Shown: positions 54,087 through 63,826, numbered from the stretch's first letter. The stretch is 64,000 bases of DNA from Syntrophomonas sp. (GCA_016841245.1 JAENZN010000019.1:20921-84920); one strand, 5' to 3'. The notes: a model not told the origin generated them from the letters alone. Made by a program: numbers and translations.

Positions 54087-54262
54087 TTCCTTAAATAGAC
54101 GCCGCGTCCCCATGTCTTTGTCTCGGGTTTATTGACACTGGCATGGGGCTATTCATGCATGGGCATGGGGACATTGCTGTAAATTATTTTTCAAGGCACT
54201 GCAGGATAAAACTGCTTGCTGAATTTTAAGAAGCTGCAGGAAAAATTTGAGGAGGATTTAAA

Positions 54263-54973
54263 ATGGAAAAAATATATAGCGATATCGCTTTGCGGATAAA
54301 AAAAGTACGAAAGCAAAGGAAGCTGACCCAGAAGAAACTGGGTGAAATGATAAACATACCCCGGGCCACCCTGGCCAACTATGAGATCGGGAGGAAACGC
54401 ATTCCCCTGCATCACCTGCAGGCATTGGAGCAGGCCTTGAAATGCAATCTGTACCCGCACCTGGGGCAGATACCTGCTGCAGCCGTAATTGAAAACCACC
54501 TGGCCTCCCTGGCCGGCTTACTGGCTGATGCCAGGTACCTGCCCACCATCCCCCGGCTCAGCTTCGAAGGATTGAACGGCATGGATCTCAGAGGACAGCG
54601 GCTCCTGCCCTTTCCGGAAGTAGCCGCAAAAGAAGCCGACTTCGCTATCGCCACCGGTAATAAAGAAAGCATGAACATGTACCTGTTGAAGAAAGGGGGG
54701 AGTCCGGAAACAGAAGACCTGGTCTGTGTGGAAAAAAAAGAATATATACCCGAGGAGAAAAACTATGAGACCAGCTACACCATAGAAAAATTCCAAGAAT
54801 ACCTGCAGTACAAAAAAGAAATCCGGGAATTAAAATTCCAGAGCAGGCAGGTCAAAAGAGTCATCGGGATAGTAAAAGGAGTACTGCAGACCGGCAAATT
54901 CATGCCCCTATCCACCGTGAAGTATATCAACATCAATGCTGCTTCCATAAGTAGTTATTATGGCCCATATTAA
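54263..54973 (+). CDS. XRE-family transcriptional regulator
   Basis: A 236-residue protein with a Cro/C1-type HTH at about 8-62 (RKQRKLTQKKLGEMINIPRA, NYEIGRKRIPLHHL). The rest has no family I recognise; residues 170-210 are charged and helical. ATG 54263 follows GAGGAGG. It stands alone after the repeat-rich stretch. Confidence 0.82.
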   Translation: MEKIYSDIALRIKKVRKQRKLTQKKLGEMINIPRATLANYEIGRKRIPLHHLQALEQALKCNLYPHLGQIPAAAVIENHLASLAGLLADARYLPTIPRLSFEGLNGMDLRGQRLLPFPEVAAKEADFAIATGNKESMNMYLLKKGGSPETEDLVCVEKKEYIPEEKNYETSYTIEKFQEYLQYKKEIRELKFQSRQVKRVIGIVKGVLQTGKFMPLSTVKYININAASISSYYGPY

Positions 54974-55127
54974 ATAACCGGATATTAAGACAACTGCTTT
55001 CTGGAGGCTTGGTTAAGGAAAAAATATGATATTATTAGAAATAGTTATATGATACGGAAGCTGGGTATTAGTTCTGCTTGAGGGAGCTGAGTTAATATAA
55101 AAAGATAGGGGAAAAGGAGTTGTATCT

Positions 55128-56477
55128 ATGAAAGAGATTGTAGGAAGGGGTAAGTGGGCTTCCAAAGCTGGGTTCGTACTGGCGGCGGCAGGCTCAGCAG
55201 TAGGTCTGGGGAACTTGTGGAAATTTCCCTACATGGCCGGGGAAAATGGTGGGGCAGCATTTGTATTCGTGTATTTGTTGCTATTGGGGCTAATAGGTAT
55301 GACGGTCATGCTGGCAGAATTGACAGTAGGTCGTCATACTCAGCTGGATGCTCTGGGAGCTTATAAGAAGCTGAGTGCGAAATGGGCCTGGGTTGGTGGA
55401 ATGGGTGTTTTATGTGCATTCTTGATAATGGCTTTTTATACGGTGGTGGGTGGATGGGCTATTAAGTATTTCTTTGGTTCATTTGCCGGTGCAGCCAATA
55501 TTGATTTTGGTGCATTCATTACCGCACCGATGGAACCGCTTATCTATACCCTGGTATTCTGTGTATTGACCTGGGTCATAGTCTTCTATGGCATTGGTGG
55601 AGGTATTGAAAAAGCCAGCAAGATTATGATGCCGCTGTTATTCATATTTATTATAATTATCGCTGTCAGATCATGTACTCTGCCCGGTGCAGGAGCCGGG
55701 TTGGATTATTACCTTAATCCTGATTTTTCCAAAATTAACGGCGAGGTAATCCTGGCCGCTATGGGGCAGGTATTCTTCTCCCTTAGTTTGGGCATGGGTT
55801 GTATGATTACTTATGGGAGCTATCTGGACCGGGACAGCAGTCTTACCCAGAGTGCCTGGATGATTCCCGCTCTGGATACCACGATAGCATTCCTGGCCGG
55901 GCTGGCTATATTTCCGGCTGTTTTTGCCTTCGGCATGCAGCCGGATGGAGGACCTGGGCTGATGTTCGGGATTCTGCCGCAGGTGTTTGATAAAATACCG
56001 GCCGGAACATTTTTTGCCGCCATATTCTTCCTGCTGGTAATTTTTGCAGCTCTTACCTCGGCTATTTCTCTGCTGGAGGTGGTGACTGCCTACTTTGTTG
56101 ACGAAAAATCGGTTAAGAGAAGTGTGGCTTCTGTAATTGGTATAATGGGCATATTTATCCTGGCTATCCCTTGTTCTCTTTCAATGGGGGCACTGGCTAA
56201 TGTGCATGTTATCCCGGAAATTGCGGCCATGAATATTCCTGCCATGGGATTCTTTGATTCTTTTGACTTCCTTACTTCCAAAGTAATGCTTCCTCTAGGG
56301 GGACTGCTGCTCTGCATCTTTGTAGGCTGGGTATGGGGTACAGATAAAGCCATTGATGAAATTACTGAGGGAGGCGGCAAATCTTTCCCGCTGGGAGGAA
56401 TATGGAGTATACTGGTGAAATATATTGCTCCGGTAGCTATACTTATGGTATTTCTGAGTGGTTTTGGAGTTATTTGA
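55128..56477 (+). CDS. Sodium:neurotransmitter symporter family (NSS) transporter
   Basis: A 449-residue LeuT-fold Na+-coupled amino acid transporter with 11-12 membrane segments. Helix 1 contains the NSS signature GSAVGLGNLWKFPYMAGENGGAAF; helix 6 region VFFSLSLGMGCMITYGSY. Substrate likely an amino acid. ATG 55128 follows AAAAGGAG; a terminator follows the stop. Confidence 0.93.
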   Translation: MKEIVGRGKWASKAGFVLAAAGSAVGLGNLWKFPYMAGENGGAAFVFVYLLLLGLIGMTVMLAELTVGRHTQLDALGAYKKLSAKWAWVGGMGVLCAFLIMAFYTVVGGWAIKYFFGSFAGAANIDFGAFITAPMEPLIYTLVFCVLTWVIVFYGIGGGIEKASKIMMPLLFIFIIIIAVRSCTLPGAGAGLDYYLNPDFSKINGEVILAAMGQVFFSLSLGMGCMITYGSYLDRDSSLTQSAWMIPALDTTIAFLAGLAIFPAVFAFGMQPDGGPGLMFGILPQVFDKIPAGTFFAAIFFLLVIFAALTSAISLLEVVTAYFVDEKSVKRSVASVIGIMGIFILAIPCSLSMGALANVHVIPEIAAMNIPAMGFFDSFDFLTSKVMLPLGGLLLCIFVGWVWGTDKAIDEITEGGGKSFPLGGIWSILVKYIAPVAILMVFLSGFGVI

Positions 56478-56497
56478 TATTATTAAGTATAAGGTGG

Positions 56498-56522
56498 AAC
56501 GCGCGAAAGCGCGGTCTTTTTC
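56498..56522 (+). terminator. Terminator after the NSS gene
   Basis: CGCGC-GAAA-GCGCG stem with GNRA loop, then GTCTTTTTC. Confidence 0.85.
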
Positions 56523-56585
56523 TACTCTGGCAAATGGAGTAATCTGAACAGCGGCCTTATTATCTGTATAGAGGGAGTGTTCTAT

Positions 56586-57170
56586 GTGAAAAAGAAAGTG
56601 TTGGCTATAGTAGGCAGTCCGAGAAAAAATGGTAACAGCGTAAGTATGGTTAAGGAGGCGCTTCAGGCTTTTAGCGATAAAGAGTACGAAAAAGAAATAA
56701 TTTATCTGCGTGATTATAAATACCGTTCATGTATAGGCTGCGAAAAATGTGCAGGAGACAAACGCTGTCCTGTAAATGACGATATGCAAAAGGTCTATCC
56801 GGTACTGGAAAAAGCAGACGCGATTATTTTTGCCTCTCCCGTTTATAATTATAATATAACATCATGGATGAAGGCATTTATCGACCGGTTGTACTGTTAT
56901 TACGATTGGAGTGAGGATAGGAGATCGTGGAAATCCGCGCTGGGAAAGAATCGCCCTATTGGATTATTGGTTGTTGGTGAGCAGGATGATACCCAACATA
57001 TGGGTTTTGCCCTGGAAGCGATGAAATTGCCTTTAAAGGACTTGGAATTTAAAATTGCCGGGGAATTAGTTGTAACTGGAAAGTTTGAAGCCGGAGTGGT
57101 GAAAGATGATGAAGACGCTATGCGGAAGGCATACGAATTGGGATTAGGTCTAAGACAGCATTTAACATGA
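56586..57170 (+). CDS. NADPH-dependent FMN reductase / iron-sulfur flavoprotein
   Basis: A 194-residue flavodoxin-fold protein: FMN phosphate loop GSPRKNGNSVSMV and ASPVYNYNITSWMKAF. The compact cysteine motif C-x2-C-x2-C-x5-C (CIGCEKCAGDKRC) matches archaeal/clostridial Isf-type [4Fe-4S] flavoproteins. The GTG at 56586 (GAGGGAG 8 bases upstream) is preferred over GTG 56577 inside that site. Confidence 0.85.
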   Translation: MKKKVLAIVGSPRKNGNSVSMVKEALQAFSDKEYEKEIIYLRDYKYRSCIGCEKCAGDKRCPVNDDMQKVYPVLEKADAIIFASPVYNYNITSWMKAFIDRLYCYYDWSEDRRSWKSALGKNRPIGLLVVGEQDDTQHMGFALEAMKLPLKDLEFKIAGELVVTGKFEAGVVKDDEDAMRKAYELGLGLRQHLT

Positions 57171-57220
57171 TTTCTATAAAGATAAAATAACTTGGGGCAA
57201 TAAGTGAGAATGATTAGGGA

Positions 57221-57265
57221 TGCTTCGGGAAAACATAAATTAAGTGTTTTTCCGGGCATTTTTTT
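57221..57265 (+). terminator. Terminator after the flavoprotein gene
   Basis: Imperfect stem TGCTTCGGGAAAACA / TGTTTTTCCGGGCA then a seven-T run. Confidence 0.75.
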
Positions 57266-57309
57266 ATTTTAGCGTACTCGGAAAAGAAAATATGAACCGG
57301 GGTGATATT

Positions 57310-58176
57310 TTGAAAAAATTTAGATACCCAGTTGTAATATTGATCATAATTATTTTAATGGGACTAGTTGCTGGTTGTTCCGGCAGTAAGGAGGCTGAGA
57401 AAAAACCCTCTTCCAGTTCTGAAAAAGACGATCTGCCATCAGGTTTGAAGTCTATCCGCACGGAGCTGGAAAAATTAATTCCCCAGTTGGAGCAAACCTC
57501 CCAGATACTGCCGGAATGTTCTGCTCAGCAAAGCGCTGCTGGTGAGCAGCAGTCCGAAGGTGGGGAAGAACAGGAAAAAAGTAAGCAGGGCAGTCAGGGA
57601 GAAAAACAGTCTCAATCCGGATCACAACAGTCACCATCATCAGAGACTCAGGATATCTGGAGCAAAATAGCAGACAGTGTTAAAAATATACACCAGAGCT
57701 GGAACGAAGTAGAGGCTGTAGCAATAAAAGAAGGACTCAGTACTGATACCCGGGATAAATTTGAAAAAGCATTGGAAGAACTCACAATAAAAACTGATGA
57801 AAAACAGATGGAAGAGAGTCTGTTTGGGGCGCTGGAGGTTTATCGTTATTATCCGGATATGGTTGATTTATTTAAGAGCAAGACCCCGGCTGAATTTTAT
57901 CGCTTAAAATATGAGATTATGTTAATAAGAGACGAATCTGGACGTGAAAAATGGGAAGAAGCTAGTGCTGAATTAACCAGGTTAAAGGCCCAGTGGGATA
58001 TCCTCAAAAAAAATGAAGCCATAAAAGATGAAGATATTAACCAAAAAGCAGAAAACGCGGTGACAGATTTAGTGTATGCAGTGGAAATCCAGGAAGCCTG
58101 CCTGGTAATGATTAAAAGTGAAATATTAATGAAGAACATGGATGATATAGAACAAAAATTAAATAATTCAATGTAG
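57310..58176 (+). CDS. Lipoprotein of unknown function
   Basis: A 288-residue secreted lipoprotein: signal peptide KKFRYPVVILIIIILMGLVAGC with lipobox VAG-C23, then a low-complexity Ser/Gln/Glu-rich linker (about 28-115) and an all-helical C-terminal domain. I chose TTG 57310 (GGGGTG 6 bases upstream) rather than ATG 57292. No family recognised. Confidence 0.75.
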   Translation: MKKFRYPVVILIIIILMGLVAGCSGSKEAEKKPSSSSEKDDLPSGLKSIRTELEKLIPQLEQTSQILPECSAQQSAAGEQQSEGGEEQEKSKQGSQGEKQSQSGSQQSPSSETQDIWSKIADSVKNIHQSWNEVEAVAIKEGLSTDTRDKFEKALEELTIKTDEKQMEESLFGALEVYRYYPDMVDLFKSKTPAEFYRLKYEIMLIRDESGREKWEEASAELTRLKAQWDILKKNEAIKDEDINQKAENAVTDLVYAVEIQEACLVMIKSEILMKNMDDIEQKLNNSM

Positions 58177-58211
58177 ATTATATTAAAAGATAATAAAATA
58201 CTCCGTCCAAG

Positions 58212-58248
58212 AAGCCCGTCAGTATCAGTCTGATTGGCTTTTTATTTT
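58212..58248 (+). terminator. Terminator after the lipoprotein gene
   Basis: AAGCC/GGCTT stem extended by GTCAG/CTGAT, followed by TTTTATTTT. Confidence 0.75.
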
Positions 58249-58327
58249 ATAATATACGCCCAATCATATAAAACAGATTTATCCTTAAAAAAATAAATAC
58301 CAGCAATAATAAAATTGTTATCAATGC

Positions 58328-58356
58328 TTGACTTTATTTTTATGAGACATTATACT
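58328..58356 (+). promoter_or_regulatory. Sigma-A promoter of the GntR-ABC operon
   Basis: TTGACT (58328-58333), 17-bp spacer, TATACT (58351-58356). Confidence 0.8.
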
Positions 58357-58389
58357 TATTAGTGCATTACAAAACTAGTGCACTAATAA
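58356..58389. promoter_or_regulatory. Operator for the GntR regulator
   Basis: Perfect 11-bp arms TTATTAGTGCA / TGCACTAATAA separated by 12 bp, beginning at the -10 box and covering the transcription start. Position implies autorepression. Confidence 0.7.
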
Positions 58390-58405
58390 TCTGGGGGGTG
58401 ATATT

Positions 58406-58792
58406 GTGGACTTTGATAATTCCCAGCCTATATATATGCAGATAATCGATGAATACAAAAAAAACATTATCCGGAGTGAATTGAAAAAGGGAGATAAAAT
58501 ACCATCCCAACGTGAATATGCGCAAATAGTGCGGGTAAATCCTAATACGGTCCAGAGGGCTTACCGGGAGATGGAAAACATGGATATGGTTGAGACTTTG
58601 AGAGGACAGGGGACGTTTATCAGTGCCGGGGAGCAGATGAGAGAACAGATGGCAAAAGAGATGGCTGCTAAGGTTATGCAACATTTTATTCATGAGATGC
58701 GTTCTCTCGGTTATGAAGACACAATGATTATGGCTATGCTTAAATGCGAGTTGGAGCCTATGGAGGAGGGTGAGCAAGTTGATAGAATTTAG
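58406..58792 (+). CDS. GntR-family (YtrA-type) regulator
   Basis: A 128-residue YtrA subfamily repressor: winged HTH (GDKIPSQREYAQIVRVNPNTVQRAYREMENMDMVETLRGQGTF has the GntR pattern) plus a short dimerisation tail instead of a large effector domain. GTG 58406 after GGGGGG. It overlaps the start of the ABC ATPase gene and is likely autoregulated through the inverted repeat upstream. Confidence 0.9.
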   Translation: MDFDNSQPIYMQIIDEYKKNIIRSELKKGDKIPSQREYAQIVRVNPNTVQRAYREMENMDMVETLRGQGTFISAGEQMREQMAKEMAAKVMQHFIHEMRSLGYEDTMIMAMLKCELEPMEEGEQVDRI

Positions 58793-59483
58793 AAATGTAA
58801 GTAAGAGGTTTGGACCGGTGGTGGCTCTGAATAGTGTTAATATGGAATTTTCAGCAGGAAACATCACCGGTATATTTGGCCCCAACGGAGCGGGTAAATC
58901 GACTATCATGAAGCTTATTGCCGGTATTAATTACCCGGATCAGGGTAATGTGAAGCTGGATGGAGAGAATCCTCGGGCTAAACGTGAGTCCATAGCTTAT
59001 TTGCCGGAGATAGATCACCTGTATCCCTGGTGGACGTTAAGGCAGGCAGCAGATTTTATAAGTACTTTTTATCGGGATTGGGATTGCGATCGTTATAAAG
59101 AACTGCTGCCCTTTTTAAACCTGCATGAGCAGATGATAATGGGCAAAATCTCCAAGGGTCAGCGTGCTAAATGCAAACTGCTGCTGGTCTTAGCCCGAAA
59201 AGCTCCATATCTGCTGCTGGATGAACCTTTCTCCGGTATTGATCTCTTGACCCGGGAAGAAATAGCCGATGCTGTGATAAAAGGTTATCGAGAAGGGGAA
59301 CAGGCGATAATAATTTCCACCCATGAAATAGACGAGATCGAAAGCCTGGTAGAGAAGGTGGTTTTTATTGATCAGGGCAGAATTCAGTTATCCGGCGATG
59401 CGGAGCAGCTCAGAATGGAGAGAAATAAATCTCTGGTTGAAATAATGAAGGAGGTGTTCAGGCATGGAAACCAGCAAATTTAA
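58779..59483 (+). CDS. ABC transporter ATP-binding protein
   Basis: A 234-residue ATPase: Walker A GPNGAGKST, Walker B YLLLDEP, H-loop STHEIDEIE. The signature is SKGQ rather than SGGQ, as common in YtrB-like ATPases. TTG 58779 is preferred (GGAGGAGG 9 bases upstream); GTG 58770 is too close to that site. Overlaps the gntR end and the permease start. Confidence 0.9.
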   Translation: MIEFRNVSKRFGPVVALNSVNMEFSAGNITGIFGPNGAGKSTIMKLIAGINYPDQGNVKLDGENPRAKRESIAYLPEIDHLYPWWTLRQAADFISTFYRDWDCDRYKELLPFLNLHEQMIMGKISKGQRAKCKLLLVLARKAPYLLLDEPFSGIDLLTREEIADAVIKGYREGEQAIIISTHEIDEIESLVEKVVFIDQGRIQLSGDAEQLRMERNKSLVEIMKEVFRHGNQQI

Positions 59484-60204
59484 GATGTTTAAAAGCCTGT
59501 ATTTAAAAGATCTTCGGGAAGTAAGGACTGAGATCCTGGTGGTTGCAGCGGTGGCCATCATTTTAATTAGCTGGGCTTACTTAAAAACGGAAGGTTCGGC
59601 CCGGGGAATAATCGTAGCCCCTATGGCTTTTGCCCTGGGTCTGGCCGGGTTTCTGCCGATAATAACTTCGTTCAAGCTTCTGGGCAAGGAATGGAGCAAT
59701 AATACCATTTATATGATGATGTCTCTGCCGGTATCGGGGAGCATGATGCTGGGTTCCAAGCTGGCAGTGCTGGTAACCGAATATTTAGCCGGTACCCTGA
59801 TGGTAATTTTAACTGGAGGAATCGCCTTACTTACCTCATTCCCCGATATCTGGAAAGAATTTATGAGTGATCCTTACTACCTTAAGTTAGCCATAGCAGT
59901 GTATGGGGCCAGCCTCACCGGTATATTTTTCATATTCTGCAACAGCTTCTTGAGCCAGGTTACGGGAAAGTTATTTAAAAAGGGATCAGGCCTCATATCA
60001 TTTCTGGTCTTTCTAGGGGTGTTCATAATAGCGGCCAAACTAATGCCGGACACCAATATATTATTAAATCAGAGCCAGCTGATGGTTTCCTGTTCCATGC
60101 AAGAAATGGGAGCCATTTTGATAAAAGCAGCAATTGACCTGTTTTTTGCGGCATTACTATTTGCTGCTGCAGTAGTGATCTGGGAACATCGGATAGAATT
60201 ATAA
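59464..60204 (+). CDS. ABC-2 type permease
   Basis: A 246-residue integral membrane protein with about six hydrophobic segments, partner of the preceding ATPase (20-bp overlap). GntR-ATPase-permease sets of the Ytr type respond to cell-envelope stress or export unknown substrates; the substrate here is unknown. Confidence 0.85.
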   Translation: METSKFKMFKSLYLKDLREVRTEILVVAAVAIILISWAYLKTEGSARGIIVAPMAFALGLAGFLPIITSFKLLGKEWSNNTIYMMMSLPVSGSMMLGSKLAVLVTEYLAGTLMVILTGGIALLTSFPDIWKEFMSDPYYLKLAIAVYGASLTGIFFIFCNSFLSQVTGKLFKKGSGLISFLVFLGVFIIAAKLMPDTNILLNQSQLMVSCSMQEMGAILIKAAIDLFFAALLFAAAVVIWEHRIEL

Positions 60205-60434
60205 ATCACATAGCCTTTGCAGGTGGGGAATAACTTCACGGAAGACTCGCCTGCAGGATATTAACCTTCTGCTGTAAGAATTAAGTAGTATTTTTCGTCT
60301 ATATATTGAAGTATCGAAAACAAGCAACATAATGCTTTAATAAATTTCCATAATAAGGTTGTATTTTACAGAAATTACATGTAGCTTATAGTAAGGGAAA
60401 TAGAGTGTAAGCATCTACTGGGGAGGAGACATTG

Positions 60435-62456
60435 GTGAAATTTAACAGCAGAATCATGAATATAATAATTGTTTTTCTTTTATCTCTTCAGCTAGTGGTA
60501 ATAGTACCAGGTGTTTCGGCTCGCAACGTGATGATTGAGATCACCGAATATTCAGTTTCCAGTGATCTTATTGTACCGGGGGATGAATTTAATCTGGACA
60601 TGACAGTTAAGAATAATTCGGATAAAGAAATAACCAAGCTGTATTTGGAGGTAGAAGATTTATCCGGCTTTTCAGTTCGGGGATCGGAACCCAAGATACA
60701 GGTATCCCCATCGCTGGTGCCTGGAGCATCCGATTCAGTTTCCATAGCTATGGTTTACAATGGGGAAGGCGATGGTCAAATCCCAGTTTCTTTCAGCTAT
60801 AGTAAAGATGGTTATACCGAGCAGATAACCGAGGAGCGATATCTTTCAGTCAACCTGGAAGATGGTCCAGATGCCAATCCATCGGAAGAATATCTGCCTA
60901 TTTTAAAAATTGAAAATAAAGAATCCCTGTACACTTCTGCCGGCAGCCAGTTCGAAGCAGCATTTAATATACAGAATACAAGCATCTATCCGGCCCGAGA
61001 AGTGCTCATCAAGGCTTCCTTTGCTGCAGATGCACCATTTTCTTTCCCTGGTGAGCAAATGTTTTATTTTCGCTCTTTAGGCAGTGGTGAGACCAAAACG
61101 TTAAATTTAACCATGCTAACCGATGATGATGCGGTAAATGGTACCTATATCATGAAACTTGACTATGAATTTGCCAATACCTCGGGAGAGATTAATACAG
61201 CTTCTGAAAACCTGTATGTGCGGGTAGCTGATGCCCAAGCCCCTCCTTCCCTGGAAATTACACCCCAAGTGGCTGAAGAAGCATATCTGGTCCCGGGTGA
61301 AGATTTTGAGCTGTTCATTATGGTTAAAAATCAGGGACAGCTAAGCGCCAGGGATATCAGCATCAGTTTGGAGGGATTGAGCAGTGAGGCCATATCCTTG
61401 AGTTCCGGCAGCCCCAGTCAGTATTTTGATGACCTGGAGGCCGGAACGGAAAGGAAAGTTCGTTATATGATAAAGGCTGTACCAAATCTGTTAGACGATT
61501 CTTACCCGGTAATACTCAAGGCCGGTTATACAGACCAAACCGGGGCGGAGTACAGCACCGAACAGGAAATATTGCTGAAGGTGAGGGCGGCAGAGGTCAG
61601 TGGAGAGGAAAAACCCATGATTGTTCTTAAGCATTATCAGACTTCCCCGCTCCAAGTTCTAGCAGGTGAGAACTTCACTTTGTATATGGATTTTTTTAAT
61701 AACAGTACCGAAAGTATTAATGATATAAAAGTCATTTTGAATATTACCGAATCCTCAAAAGCTGGTAATGTATTTTCTATAGTTGATGCCGGCAATACTT
61801 TTTACATAGATAGTATTGGTCCCCAGCAGACTGAACAAAGAAGTCTGCAGTTGCATACTGATCAAGACGAAAAACCTGAGAGTTATCAAATCATTGTTAC
61901 TATGAAATATAAAGATCCGGAGGGAATAGAGTGTACGTCTTCTGATATGATGAACATAATGGTCAAACAGCTAAGCTTACTGGAGGTAGGAAATATAAGG
62001 TCTACCGGAGATATGAAGCCCGGTAAGCTGGTGAATGTGTACTGCACCTATTATAATACCGGCAGAACCTTACTGACGAATTTGATCATCAAAATGGAGG
62101 GCGATTTTGAAGTAACGGATGAATTGGTTTACATAGGTGATATGGAGAAGAACAGCAGCGGCTATTACCATGGCACCATCAAGCCTCAAAAAACCGGTGA
62201 AATTACTGGTAAGTTAATATTTTCTTATCAAGATCAAGCCGGGGAACCCCTGGTACTGGAGGAACCATTTACCATGAACATTACGGAAGAAACAGCCGCA
62301 TCCAGTACTGCTGATACCGGAGAACAGGATAACAGCGGACTCGGTTTCTGGTATATAATTATTCCTGTAGTGGTAGCCGGTGCTGCCACCGCCGGCTGGC
62401 AGATACAGCGTAAGAACCAGCAGAATGAGGATGGAGACATAACATCGGATGAATAA
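60435..62456 (+). CDS. Large surface protein with CARDB-like repeats
   Basis: A 673-residue exported protein. Signal peptide about 1-28 (ends VPGVSA), four to five beta-rich Ig-like repeats of the CARDB/NEW3 type beginning VPGDEFNLDMTVKNNSDKEI and recurring as VPGEDFELFIMVKNQGQ and VLAGENFTLYMDFFNNS, then a C-terminal membrane helix (GFWYIIIPVVVAGAATAGW) with a short basic-acidic tail. GTG 60435 fits GGAGGAG spacing better than TTG 60432. It may stabilise or work with the adjacent ABC system. Confidence 0.85.
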   Translation: MKFNSRIMNIIIVFLLSLQLVVIVPGVSARNVMIEITEYSVSSDLIVPGDEFNLDMTVKNNSDKEITKLYLEVEDLSGFSVRGSEPKIQVSPSLVPGASDSVSIAMVYNGEGDGQIPVSFSYSKDGYTEQITEERYLSVNLEDGPDANPSEEYLPILKIENKESLYTSAGSQFEAAFNIQNTSIYPAREVLIKASFAADAPFSFPGEQMFYFRSLGSGETKTLNLTMLTDDDAVNGTYIMKLDYEFANTSGEINTASENLYVRVADAQAPPSLEITPQVAEEAYLVPGEDFELFIMVKNQGQLSARDISISLEGLSSEAISLSSGSPSQYFDDLEAGTERKVRYMIKAVPNLLDDSYPVILKAGYTDQTGAEYSTEQEILLKVRAAEVSGEEKPMIVLKHYQTSPLQVLAGENFTLYMDFFNNSTESINDIKVILNITESSKAGNVFSIVDAGNTFYIDSIGPQQTEQRSLQLHTDQDEKPESYQIIVTMKYKDPEGIECTSSDMMNIMVKQLSLLEVGNIRSTGDMKPGKLVNVYCTYYNTGRTLLTNLIIKMEGDFEVTDELVYIGDMEKNSSGYYHGTIKPQKTGEITGKLIFSYQDQAGEPLVLEEPFTMNITEETAASSTADTGEQDNSGLGFWYIIIPVVVAGAATAGWQIQRKNQQNEDGDITSDE

Positions 62457-62634
62457 TGCAGTGTTGGTCAGGCTGGCTTCGAATTTTTGTTTTTTGAATC
62501 CTTAAATTATTTTAGACAAATAAAAATTTACCTTGTATTTAGCCTTGCCAGCCCTGCAGCAGCAGCCGGTATTATTCTGGCAGAACAAGTATATATCACC
62601 CGGCCATGAAGAAAACTATGGCAGAGGTGATATA

Positions 62635-62811
62635 ATGGATATATCTTTTAAGCGTAATATAGGCAGTATAGATAGAGCTGTCCGTGTAATTCTGGGGATA
62701 ATACTTTTGTATATAGCAATATTTCAGCCCCTGACCATAAGTTCGGGATGGATGTATGCTGCCGGGATAGTCGGTATCTTCATGATGATTGAAGGATCAG
62801 CAGGTTATTGA
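62635..62811 (+). CDS. DUF2892 (YgaP-like) small membrane protein
   Basis: A 58-residue protein: KRNIGSIDRAVRVILGIILL opens the DUF2892 pattern, then two membrane helices and a GxxG-like tail. ATG 62635 follows AGAGGTG. Function unknown. Confidence 0.8.
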   Translation: MDISFKRNIGSIDRAVRVILGIILLYIAIFQPLTISSGWMYAAGIVGIFMMIEGSAGY

Positions 62812-62914
62812 CTGGTTTATGATCTGCTGGGTTGGTCAACCAGCGAAATACCTGATTAAAATAATTCTTATAATATTGTTCAAATGAGTCTATTCAAAGC
62901 TGAAGGGTGATTGT

Positions 62915-63055
62915 ATGAAGGTACTGGAGATATTTATTGCTGTCTCGCTGTTTAATATTCTGCTTTACTACTACCTGAAGAAACGTAAAGAAAGGCAGGA
63001 CTACTATTCCCAGATGGCAGAAATGGAATATCCGGAGCCTGCAGATGAGGATTGA
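62915..63055 (+). CDS. 46-residue single-helix membrane peptide
   Basis: ATG 62915 after GAAGGGTG. One hydrophobic segment (about 5-21), a KKRKER stop-transfer and an acidic Met/Glu-rich tail. No family recognised; coding judged from ribosome site and membrane topology. Confidence 0.6.
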   Translation: MKVLEIFIAVSLFNILLYYYLKKRKERQDYYSQMAEMEYPEPADED

Positions 63056-63226
63056 AAAACTATAATAGCATTTTCTATGAAATTATAATAGTAAGGTATA
63101 CTTCTGGGCTTAATATCATATACTATTAGGTGGAGCGGATATTAGCCCTTGCAATCATTTCTGATTTGTAATAGAATATTCAAGTGCGCATTGGGCTAAT
63201 AAAAAGTTATAGACAGAAAAACCTTC

Positions 63227-63255
63227 TTGAAATGGGCATTAAAAAAATGTATAAT
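63227..63255 (+). promoter_or_regulatory. Promoter of the tRNA cluster
   Basis: TTGAAA (63227-63232), 17-bp spacer, TATAAT (63250-63255), 11 bp before tRNA-Gly. Confidence 0.85.
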
Positions 63256-63266
63256 ACACTTTGCGG

Positions 63267-63341
<75 letters not shown>

Positions 63342-63350
63342 TATTAATTT

Positions 63351-63598
63351 GCGAGCGCTAGCGAACATAAAATCAGTAGTGCTGCAAAGTGCTCCATTAT
63401 TATAATGCGAACGCAGTGAGCCTGGAATCCGTGTCCTGTAAAGGGCTCCAAATAATAAAAAAGTGAGCGTTAAGCGAAAATGGAATCAATAGTGCTGCAA
63501 AATGCTCCATTAATTATTTGAGTGCAGCGAGCTCAAGTCCTGATGGGGCTTTGCGAGCGCTGGTGAGCATGAAATACGTGCTCCATTTTTATGTATAC
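63351..63598 (+). repeat. Degenerate ~56-bp tandem repeat between tRNA-Gly and tRNA-Arg
   Basis: Units start at about 63351, 63407, 63463, 63520 and 63553 with variants of GCGAGCGCTAGCGAAC, and end with GCTCCA plus an AT-rich tail, which resembles the tRNA-Gly 3' end and its flank. The last unit is shortened. Confidence 0.7.
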
Positions 63599-63602
63599 TG
63601 CT

Positions 63603-63679
<77 letters not shown>

Positions 63680-63701
63680 TTTGATTCGAACAGAACAACA
63701 T

Positions 63702-63779
63702 GGTGGGTGTAGCTCAGTTGGTTAGAGCACCAGATTGTGGCTCTGGGGGCCGTGGGTTCGAGTCCCATCATCCACCCCA
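63702..63779 (+). tRNA. tRNA-His (GUG)
   Basis: Anticodon loop TTGTGGC. An extra 5' G (position -1) faces discriminator C, the tRNA-His identity pair; CCA encoded. Confidence 0.96.
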
Positions 63780-63826
63780 ATATATCCTTGACACGCTGCA
63801 GCCGCAGCTAGTATACTCATATACGT

